From CAYJAD01 sp964369995 (GTDB lineage Bacteria > Desulfobacterota > Desulfovibrionia > Desulfovibrionales > Desulfovibrionaceae), in NCBI GenBank assembly GCA_964369995.1, contig CAYJHH010000061.1, forward strand, positions 1 to 17,048: DNA of 17,048 nucleotides. Direction: 5' to 3'. Shown here in pieces: positions 1 to 5,321 of the stretch. The notes below the pieces were generated by a model. The model saw only the letters and a list, made by a program, of their open reading frames with translations. It was not told where the DNA came from and made no database searches. Position numbers and translations under genes: made by a program. Position 1 is the stretch's first letter. Every line of letters begins with the position of its first letter.

Positions 1-57
1 GAAGCCTTAACCCTGCGGAGCAAGAAAGAAAAATATGGCGTAGAGTATATGACATAA
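1..57 (+). CDS. C-terminal end of an unidentified protein (truncated by window edge)
   Basis: Frame 1 is open from the first base to a TAA at 55-57 and gives a short basic tail ending KYGVEYMT. Only 18 residues are visible, so no family can be named. The stop overlaps a following ATG (TAATG), the arrangement usual for translationally coupled genes, which is the main reason to think both frames were once coding. It could instead be a chance open stretch. I see no domain or motif in it. Confidence 0.3.
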   Translation, partial: EALTLRSKKEKYGVEYMT

Positions 58-366
58 TGGTGAGGTATATCACAGCAAAACAATATATTGCATTACATCA
101 AGACAGTTTTATAGACTTCATCTTTTGCCTTGTACTTGCCTCTAAAAGCTTTTTTTGTACGCACGCGCCCAGACGTACGATATCCGTAAAGCTTGTACCT
201 CGCCAACGGCTACGCTTCGTACCATTATGGAGGGAAGTCAATTGTGTTTGTACTACGTGCTAAGCATAAAAACTTTGAAAAGGCTTATCCTTGCCGTTTG
301 ATTGATGACAGCACAATGCGCGCCAAAGCGTGGAATACCCTTGGGCTTATGCCAGTGTGTACATAA
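57..366 (+). pseudogene. Broken gene remnant, unidentified, with a probable frameshift and an in-frame stop
   Basis: An ATG at 57 overlaps the upstream stop and reads plausibly for about 30 codons (start MVRYITAKQYIALHQ). After a T7 run near 149-155 the protein-like signal moves to frame 1. That frame has a stop at 187-189 and then reads uninterrupted to TAA at 364-366, including stretches such as YLANGYASYHYGGKS and CRLIDDSTMRAKAWNTLGL. The stop sits directly against the stem-loop at 367-410, as expected of a real gene end. The simplest reading is a decayed gene with a homopolymer indel plus a nonsense change. I do not recognise the family. The 68-residue frame 57-263 alone becomes Arg/Cys-rich and unconvincing after the T run. 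A sequencing error at the T run would repair only one of the two lesions. Confidence 0.4.
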
Positions 367-410
367 AAAGCCCCTCATAGGTGGTTATTTTGCCAACTAT
401 GAGGGGCTTT
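367..410. terminator. Perfect 14-bp stem-loop terminator
   Basis: The arms AAAGCCCCTCATAG (367-380) and CTATGAGGGGCTTT (397-410) are perfectly complementary, with a 16-base loop that can pair further (TGG with CCA). The stem is flanked by A residues on the left and T residues on the right, so it could act in both directions. The plus-strand remnant stops at 366 and the minus-strand ABM gene ends at 543, which suits a shared terminator between convergent units. The T tract is short. Confidence 0.75.
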
Positions 411-542
411 CATTACATATTGCGACAGTGTATTGAGGTAAAATGCCTAAGGAACGTAGAATAAACGCTGTAAAAATTAAGCGTATTTGTAAAATTCTGT
501 TTCACAAAAGATGTATTACCGTGGTGTAGGGTTGAAAAAGGC

Positions 543-1175
543 CTACAGCAAAGGAATCACTTTGTATGTATCAATGATGGAGCTCTCTGCAATCTGCGGC
601 AATTTTTCTGTCATGACAGTCACATGAGGCTGCTGTATATGCTGTATCCACGCCATTTGACTTTCCCAAATTTCAAAACCCATAAATTGGCGTCCATCCT
701 CTTGCTCTATGTGCAGGGCGCTATAGAGACAGCCTTTTTCTTCTTTATTTCGTGTGATACATGCAGTGACATCTTGGCGGGTTTCAAGTTCCTTACCCTC
801 ATGAGCGTGAATTGTACCAAGAGCTATGATGCTATTTTCATAGGGTTTCATGTGTAAGTACTTACATACACTTAAGGTGTCAAAAAAAGGTGTATACAAA
901 GTGAATTGTACGTCCGTGAAAAAGTTTTTGGAATCCTTGTAGAACTCTTCTACATGCGCTGATTGAAAATGTGTATGCCAAGCTTTTCTGCTTTCCCAAG
1001 TTTCATAGACTAAGTAGTGCTGAGAATTTTTTGTATTCTTGCCTAAAACAGAAAGAGTACAACCTTCTTGCAGGGTATGAGCTTTAAGAAACTTCATCAA
1101 CGTAGCTAAGGCTATGTCATCATTCTTTTCTATGGCCATGGCGTGGCCTAATAAAACGACTTTATCTGATAACAT
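543..1175 (-). CDS. Tandem ABM-domain protein (YgiN-like monooxygenase fold)
   Basis: The 210-residue protein holds two copies of the antibiotic-biosynthesis-monooxygenase (ABM) ferredoxin-like fold, roughly residues 5-95 and 113-208. The copies match each other: EGC..S.L, then YETWESRKAW..H, ending with AHVEEF in the first; KGC..SAL, then FEIWESQMAW..H, ending with PHVTVM in the second. This W-E-S...AW...H...HV pattern is typical of YgiN-type proteins, which usually have one domain and act as dimers; here a single chain probably mimics the dimer. Family members include quinol monooxygenases and haem-degrading enzymes, so the substrate cannot be assigned. The ATG at 1175 is preferred over a GTG two codons upstream because GAGGAG lies at a proper distance from it. 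It has its own promoter and appears monocistronic. No signal peptide is seen. Confidence 0.8.
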   Translation of the reverse strand: MLSDKVVLLGHAMAIEKNDDIALATLMKFLKAHTLQEGCTLSVLGKNTKNSQHYLVYETWESRKAWHTHFQSAHVEEFYKDSKNFFTDVQFTLYTPFFDTLSVCKYLHMKPYENSIIALGTIHAHEGKELETRQDVTACITRNKEEKGCLYSALHIEQEDGRQFMGFEIWESQMAWIQHIQQPHVTVMTEKLPQIAESSIIDTYKVIPLL

Positions 1176-1208
1176 AGGCACTCCTCAAAATTGAAATAGA
1201 ATATAATA

Positions 1209-1237
1209 ACCATAAACATCTGTCTTCTAGAAGTCAA
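1209..1237 (-). promoter_or_regulatory. Sigma-70-like promoter for the ABM gene
   Basis: On the minus strand TTGACT (1232-1237) is followed after 17 bases by TATGGT (1209-1214). The -35 box matches 5 of 6 consensus bases and the -10 box 4 of 6. It lies just beyond the ddl stop and about 33 bases before the ABM start codon, which is suitable placement. No operator-like repeat is evident. Confidence 0.5.
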
Positions 1238-1239
1238 TG

Positions 1240-2154
1240 CTATTTAGCATGAAAACTTTTCATGCCAAGTTCAATGAGCTTTTCTAGCAATTCTCCAAAT
1301 TCTAAACCGATGGCTTTGGCTTCTTGAGGTACCAGACTTGTGGCTGTCATGCCGGGCAAAGTGTTAGTTTCTAAGGTGAAAATATGCCCATCAGGAGTAA
1401 TTCTAAAGTCTGTGCGACTATAACCAGACAGCCCCAAAGCTTTGTGCGCTTTTAAGGCTAATGCTTGTAACTCGGCATTGATTTCTGGTGCAAGGGGCGC
1501 GGGACAAATTTCTTCGGCGGCCCCTTGCGTGTATTTGCTGGTGTAGTCGAAAAAATCGCCGGCAATGGGTTTGATGAGTATGGGAGGCAGTGCCATGTGG
1601 CCAAGTACGCCGCAGGTGGCTTCTTGGCCTTCTATGGAGTTTTCAATCAAGGCTTCTGCCCCTGCCTCAAAGATTTTATGCAGCGCTTCTTTGAGTTCAT
1701 GCTCATTTTGGCAACAAAAGAGTAAGAGGGAAGAACCTCCCGTATTGCTTTTGGCAAAAATAGGATACTGCACCTTGGGTTGCCAGTGGGCATGGGGCGG
1801 TGTGGGGAGAAATTCCCAGTCAGCGGTGGGGATGCCATGGTGCCTATATATTTGCTTTGTGGCTGCCTTGTGCAAGGCCACAAAAGAGCCTTGGGCGCCA
1901 CTTCCTTGATAAGGAATGTGCACCGTATCTAACAGAGCTTGCACAAGACCATCTTCACCAGGTGAGCCATGCAAATTTATGAAAGCAAAGTCATGCTCCT
2001 TGGCAGCGGTGAGTAATGTGTCAAAACCTTGGGAAAGATCAAAAAAGGTAACATCATGTTTATTTTCTCTAAGCGCTTGGGCAATGGCTGTTGCACCGCT
2101 TAAAGAAACCTCACGCTCGCTGGACCAACCGCCCGCTATCAAAAGTATACGCAT
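1240..2154 (-). CDS. ddl: D-alanine--D-alanine ligase
   Basis: This ATP-grasp enzyme joins two D-alanines to make the dipeptide that ends the peptidoglycan stem, in the cytoplasm. At 304 residues it has normal length. Visible signatures are the N-terminal GG.SSEREVSLSG (Glu13), the LHG..GEDG loop near residue 61, the ATP-loop region with Lys135 and GGSS (139-142), the FDY.SKY.QG motif (202-211), R..DF (247-250), and the C-terminal metal/substrate motif LETNTLPGMT (261-270). The start ATG at 2154 is preceded by GGAGTG. It overlaps the end of the upstream HD gene by 44 bases, so the two are probably transcribed together and translationally coupled. The glycine-rich loop reads AKSNTGGSS instead of the more common KP..GSS form, a mild divergence. 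No Mur genes are adjacent, unlike the dcw-cluster location of ddlB in many bacteria. Confidence 0.93.
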   Translation of the reverse strand: MRILLIAGGWSSEREVSLSGATAIAQALRENKHDVTFFDLSQGFDTLLTAAKEHDFAFINLHGSPGEDGLVQALLDTVHIPYQGSGAQGSFVALHKAATKQIYRHHGIPTADWEFLPTPPHAHWQPKVQYPIFAKSNTGGSSLLLFCCQNEHELKEALHKIFEAGAEALIENSIEGQEATCGVLGHMALPPILIKPIAGDFFDYTSKYTQGAAEEICPAPLAPEINAELQALALKAHKALGLSGYSRTDFRITPDGHIFTLETNTLPGMTATSLVPQEAKAIGLEFGELLEKLIELGMKSFHAK

Positions 2155-2767
2155 TTAAATCACACTCCAAAAGTTTACTTAAAGCCTTTTCGATGGAACA
2201 TCCTTGCTCATAGGATAAGCGGATATTTTTTCTGTGTTGTTTGTTGGTGCCGTAGCGTTGTAGCAGGTCTTCATAGCGTGTTTTAAGGCTAACGCATTGA
2301 TCATGCATGATGCGTTTATCGGCATAAATGATGAAGAAGGGCAGGGAGCAAATATTTTTAGGGATATCCCACGGCCAATGCACATGCATGGCTACGCCTT
2401 CAGCAAGCTCTCTATTGCCTGTAGCTTGTATTACCCATGAGGCGCCCATTTGGGCATGGCTCCCGCCGTGGCAAATGGTGTAGCTTTTGGCAATATCGTG
2501 CAAAAGAGCGCTCGCTCTTACCGAAGGTACACAAATACTGTGACCACGTTCCACAGCCATTTGCGCCAGTAGTGTGGCAAAATCAGCCACCAGCAAAGAA
2601 TGTGCACGTATATTATCTAACATTCCATATTGATCCCACAGGGCAAAGCATGCCGCATCATCGGGGATTTCAAGAGCCACGAGAGGCTGTTCTTCTTGGC
2701 TTGTCTTTTCTTTTAAAGAAAGCACAGGCAGTGAAGCTAGGGGATGAAGAGATTTTTTCTTTGTCAT
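2111..2767 (-). CDS. HD-domain metal-dependent phosphohydrolase
   Basis: A 218-residue cytoplasmic protein with the H...HD...D metal-binding pattern of the HD superfamily: His56 (RAHSLLVA), His90-Asp91 (LLHDIAKS) and Asp150 (IYADK). The residues between 95 and 130 add further histidines (ICHGGSHAQM and AMHVHWPWD). HD proteins hydrolyse phosphate esters of nucleotides or second messengers; the substrate cannot be told from sequence. The frame extends to a TTG at 2848, but that extension is low-quality and crosses AT-rich intergenic DNA, so I chose the ATG at 2767 (MTKKKSLHP), although its ribosome-binding site is weak. The gene is divergent from dnaA and its 3' end overlaps ddl by 44 bases. 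The first 45 residues before the HD core show no recognisable domain. Confidence 0.8.
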   Translation of the reverse strand: MTKKKSLHPLASLPVLSLKEKTSQEEQPLVALEIPDDAACFALWDQYGMLDNIRAHSLLVADFATLLAQMAVERGHSICVPSVRASALLHDIAKSYTICHGGSHAQMGASWVIQATGNRELAEGVAMHVHWPWDIPKNICSLPFFIIYADKRIMHDQCVSLKTRYEDLLQRYGTNKQHRKNIRLSYEQGCSIEKALSKLLECDLNAYTFDSGRLVQRA

Positions 2768-2849
2768 GGGTAGAGTATGCCATCTTATAGCATTTTTGCC
2801 AAAGATTTTTTTACTGATGTAATGCTTGCTAGTGTACACAAAACACAAA

Positions 2850-2883
2850 GGGCATACTGTATACTTATAGATACAATATGCCC
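2850..2883. repeat. 13-bp inverted repeat upstream of the HD/ddl unit
   Basis: GGGCATACTGTAT (2850-2862) and ATACAATATGCCC (2871-2883) are complementary at 12 of 13 positions around an 8-base loop. It lies about 83 bases upstream of the HD gene start. No gene ends next to it, so it may be an operator or a leader hairpin rather than a terminator, although on the minus strand it is followed by a T-rich stretch. Confidence 0.5.
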
Positions 2884-2942
2884 TCCAGACGGGAGTGTCC
2901 GGTGTGTTTTACGAGTGCACCACTCAAAAAAAGTTACACAAA

Positions 2943-2962
2943 CTCATTGTGACGGCAATGAG
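2943..2962. repeat. Perfect 7-bp stem-loop in the dnaA upstream region
   Basis: CTCATTG (2943-2949) pairs perfectly with CAATGAG (2956-2962) around the loop TGACGG. A smaller TGTAC/GTACA repeat follows at 2977-2992. Both sit just before the AT-rich stretch. Their role is unknown; a protein-binding site is possible. Confidence 0.4.
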
Positions 2963-3154
2963 AAAAACATCAACACTGTACATAGGCGTACACTCATCTT
3001 ATCGGCACAAAAAAAGACCACTTAAGGGGAAATTGAAAAAAAATTTTTAGGAAAAAAGTCTTGACATGGGCTAAGTTCTTGAATTGCCAACGCTAGCATA
3101 AAATTTAAAAAATAAAGAAAATAGCAGAAAAAATGAGCATGTGAGCTATCTCGC

Positions 3155-3172
3155 TGTGGATAAGTTGGATAA
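3155..3172 (-). promoter_or_regulatory. DnaA box with an adjoining degenerate copy
   Basis: TGTGGATAA at 3155-3163 is the exact complement of the consensus box TTATCCACA. It is followed without a gap by GTTGGATAA (3164-3172), which differs from it at two of nine positions. The pair lies inside AT-rich DNA about 210 bases before the dnaA start codon. Such boxes occur both at oriC and in autoregulated dnaA promoters. I found no second perfect box in the gap. Confidence 0.6.
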
Positions 3173-3381
3173 AATACAATTGCAAGTAAAAAAAAATATA
3201 AAAAAAAACCTTGAAGACTAAGGGCATTAGTGCAAGCAAAAAATCATTAGTAATATTTTTTTTCTTGTATTTTGGATTGTTAGATGCATAGTGGGTGGCT
3301 TGTGTATTGGGGGAAAGTAAGAAGTGTAACTAGGAAAAATTGCCATTGCTGATTTGTTCAGGTTTTTGCTAAAAACGCCTC

Positions 3382-4938
3382 ATGACAACGAAATGGGAAA
3401 TAATTTGCGAGAACCTGCAAAAAACGCTTAAATCTGGCGATTACAAAGTATGGATATCTCCTCTAACAGCACATGTAGAGGGCAATAGCGTTCATATTTT
3501 TACGGCCAGCGCCTATGTTTGTGCATGGATTGAGCGTAACTTTGCATCGCAAATACGTGTAGCTACAGCTTTGGCTTTAGAAATTCCTGAACCTAATGTT
3601 CAATTGGAATTTTCCGTACGCCAAGGGGAAGCTTCTCCTACTTCTGCATCTACTGCGGTCACCGCTCCCAGTGCCACTTCTGGCGCCTCCATTGCTTCTA
3701 GTACTTCTATATCAAGGTCAGAGCTTGTGACAGGCGTTGGCGCAGCTCGCGCTTTGAGCACAGGTACAACGCCAGCATCGCGTAGAGCTTGTCTGGTGGA
3801 AGGGCAAAGCCCCACCAGCCCTCAGGGTAAAGGCTTTAGCCTTACGCAAGACTCAAGCTCTGTGGTGTATGGGCAAAGTATGCAAGTTTCCTTGCCCATG
3901 CCTGCGCAAAGTCCGCTTACCCGCGTAAAGTGGCGCTATGATTTTAATGATTTTGTGGTCGGTCCCACCAATGCCATGGCCGCCGCCGCCGCTCATGATA
4001 TTTGCCGTCATTCTTCTTCCATCGAAACTCTTTTTGTGAGCGCTCATTCCGGCCTTGGTAAGACGCATTTAATTCATGCCATTGGTCAAAGCTTGGCCAA
4101 AGAAAATGGTCATGCTCGTGTGGGATACTTAACCGCCGAAGACTTTACTTCGCATTTTGTACGCGCTGCGCGTAACAGTCAAATGGATGAATTTAAATCT
4201 TCATTGCGCGGCTTAGATATGCTTTTACTAGAAGATGTGCACCATTTTCAGGGGAAAACGAAAACCCAAGATGAAGCTTTAGCCACCATTAAATCTTTGC
4301 AAGCGCAAGGCAGTCGCGTGGTGCTAACTTCCTCTTTTAGCCCCAGAGAATTAAAAAATGTGGACAGCCAATTGGTTTCGCATTTTTGCTCGGGTATGCT
4401 CACACAAATTGATAAACCCACGCGCGATATGTGCCGCACCATTTTACAGCAAAAAGCCCATGGTCAGGATATCCCCTTGCCTTCTTCGGTGGCTGATTTA
4501 CTTGTGGAGCATTTGCATGATGATGTGCGTCAGCTGGAAAGCTGTTTATGCAATTTGATTTTTAAAGCGCGTCATCTTAATCGTGCTGTGACTTTGGACT
4601 TGGCCATGGATGTGCTGTCGCAATTTATGCCCATGGCCTCCCTGTTGGATATGGAGCGCATTGTAAGCCTTGTCTGTGCTTCCTTTAACGTTACCGAAAA
4701 GCAGATTACCTCCAAGAGCCGTCGTAAAGACTATGTGCTGGCAAGAGATACCATTTATTATTTGGCACGCAAGCATACCTCTGCTACCTTGGAAGAAATA
4801 GGTACACGCCTAAACCGTCGTCACTCCACAGTGGTAAAAGGTATCTCCACCATTGAGCGTCAATTACAAAGCCAAACCTCCAGCGGTCGGCAGGTGGCCA
4901 ATACGGTGGCGCTTGTGGAACGCAATGCTACATGTTAG
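3382..4938 (+). CDS. dnaA: DnaA-type replication initiator with an unusual ATP switch
   Basis: A DnaA-family protein of 518 residues (E. coli 467). Domain I spans about 1-75 (WEIICENL...YKVWISPL). Domain II, about 80-180, is Ser/Thr/Ala-rich and accounts for the extra length. The AAA+ domain III has Walker A AHSGLGKT (221-228), Walker B LLLED (281-285) and sensor II Arg383 in DDVRQLE. Domain IV (about 425-518) ends in the DNA-binding region with NRRHSTV (478-484). Family members bind DnaA boxes, oligomerise with ATP and open oriC. Against E. coli, an ungapped match places Gln330 at Arg281, His334 at the arginine finger Arg285 and Ser318 at the sensor I Asp. Walker B starts with Glu. The first Walker A Gly is Ala, and the GGRDH signature lacks its Asp. 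The ATG at 3382 has no strong ribosome-binding site. dnaN, recF and gyrB are not adjacent, so this may be a DnaA paralogue rather than the main initiator. Confidence 0.85.
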   Translation: MTTKWEIICENLQKTLKSGDYKVWISPLTAHVEGNSVHIFTASAYVCAWIERNFASQIRVATALALEIPEPNVQLEFSVRQGEASPTSASTAVTAPSATSGASIASSTSISRSELVTGVGAARALSTGTTPASRRACLVEGQSPTSPQGKGFSLTQDSSSVVYGQSMQVSLPMPAQSPLTRVKWRYDFNDFVVGPTNAMAAAAAHDICRHSSSIETLFVSAHSGLGKTHLIHAIGQSLAKENGHARVGYLTAEDFTSHFVRAARNSQMDEFKSSLRGLDMLLLEDVHHFQGKTKTQDEALATIKSLQAQGSRVVLTSSFSPRELKNVDSQLVSHFCSGMLTQIDKPTRDMCRTILQQKAHGQDIPLPSSVADLLVEHLHDDVRQLESCLCNLIFKARHLNRAVTLDLAMDVLSQFMPMASLLDMERIVSLVCASFNVTEKQITSKSRRKDYVLARDTIYYLARKHTSATLEEIGTRLNRRHSTVVKGISTIERQLQSQTSSGRQVANTVALVERNATC

Positions 4939-5081
4939 TTAATTGCGTATATTTAAAAGAAAAATAAAATTAACTTTCATTGAATTTCAAAATTTAAAGG
5001 CTTGTTTGCTAAGTAGTCGACACTGAAAAAGCATTTAAACCTCGGTAAAAATACACTTTTTAATCTATACACCTTAATAAG

Positions 5082-5123
5082 CTTTACCAGAAATAAACGA
5101 ATGGAATTCGTTTTCTGGCAAAG
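5082..5123. repeat. Long imperfect stem-loop downstream of dnaA
   Basis: CTTTACCAGAA (5082-5092) pairs with TTCTGGCAAAG (5113-5123) except for one A-C mismatch. After a two-base bulge, AACGAAT (5095-5101) pairs with ATTCGTT (5105-5111), leaving a GGA loop and one unpaired T. It lies about 145 bases after the dnaA stop. It lacks an immediate T tract, so termination is only one possibility. Confidence 0.5.
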
Positions 5124-5167
5124 TTTAGATATTTGAAATAGAATTTTTCAGTGGAGACTATACAAGA

Positions 5168-5234
5168 CATGCCTTTGGCATGGCTTGCCGCGCGTAAAAT
5201 AAGCCGGAATTTACTTCCGGCGGCCCCAAAGGGG
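5168..5234. repeat. Three consecutive palindromes, possible REP-type element
   Basis: Three perfect small palindromes follow one another: CATGCC-TTT-GGCATG (5168-5182), GCCGGAA-TTTAC-TTCCGGC (5203-5221) and CCCC-AAA-GGGG (5224-5234). The middle element can also pair GTAAA (5195-5199) with TTTAC (5210-5214), so alternative folds exist. Dense extragenic palindromes of this kind resemble REP/BIME elements, but only one copy is visible here. Confidence 0.5.
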
Positions 5235-5256
5235 TGTTTGAAGTGAGCGTGCCTTT

Positions 5257-5286
5257 CTTAAAAACGTGTGAAAACACGTTTTTAAG
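5257..5286. terminator. Perfect 13-bp stem-loop, probable bidirectional terminator
   Basis: CTTAAAAACGTGT (5257-5269) and ACACGTTTTTAAG (5274-5286) are perfectly complementary around a GAAA loop. The TPR gene ends at 5322 on the minus strand, 35 bases away, and dnaA ends upstream on the plus strand, so it could serve both. A closely similar sequence follows thyX at 12965-13000. Confidence 0.6.
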
Positions 5287-5292
5287 CATTAA
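5257..5292 (-). repeat. Copy A of a repeated 36-base hairpin element
   Basis: On the minus strand this begins TTAATGCTTAAA and ends CGTTTTTAAG. It matches 12965-13000 at 30 of 36 positions without gaps. Both copies lie directly 3' of minus-strand genes (TPR gene and thyX). Differences cluster in the inner stem and loop. Confidence 0.6.
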
Positions 5293-5321
5293 CTAAGTAG
5301 GATGCTTTGTCAAATAAGCCT

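Larger units (their letters stand above)
2768..3381. other. AT-rich divergent intergenic region, candidate replication origin or dnaA control region
   Basis: This gap lies between the divergently transcribed HD gene and dnaA. The left part (2850-2995) carries several short palindromes. From about 3010 the sequence becomes very AT-rich with long A runs near 3030-3060, 3105-3135 and 3187-3210, the kind of DNA that melts easily. A perfect DnaA box sits at 3155-3163 in the middle. I see no tRNA and no convincing small gene. A TTGACA at 3061-3066 lacks a properly spaced -10 box; a weak TTGTAT / CATAGT pair (3265-3292, 16-base spacer) could serve dnaA. Whether this is oriC or only an autoregulated promoter cannot be settled here. 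Confidence 0.45.
4939..5321. other. Hairpin-rich intergenic region between convergent dnaA and the TPR gene
   Basis: This 383-base gap holds no convincing open frame. The first half is AT-rich and contains an imperfect stem-loop at 5082-5123. The second half is less AT-rich and carries three tight palindromes (5168-5234) followed by a perfect 13-bp stem at 5257-5286. No perfect DnaA box was found in it. Because dnaA and the TPR gene converge here, at least one hairpin probably terminates transcription. Confidence 0.6.

Noticed and set aside
443..529. Small plus-strand frame, ATG at 443, 28 basic residues, with GAGG upstream
   Set aside because: It lies between a terminator and a convergent gene, has no recognisable motif, and such short frames arise by chance in AT-rich DNA.
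525..547. TGTAGG / CCTACA 6-bp stem spanning the ABM stop codon
   Set aside because: Short stem with an 11-base loop partly inside the coding region; too weak to call a terminator.
2768..2848. Upstream extension of the HD protein to a TTG at 2848
   Set aside because: The added 27 residues look like translated intergenic DNA and the ATG at 2767 begins a normal-looking N-terminus.
3061..3066. Perfect TTGACA -35 box upstream of dnaA
   Set aside because: No acceptable -10 hexamer occurs 15-19 bases downstream, so I did not call a promoter from it.
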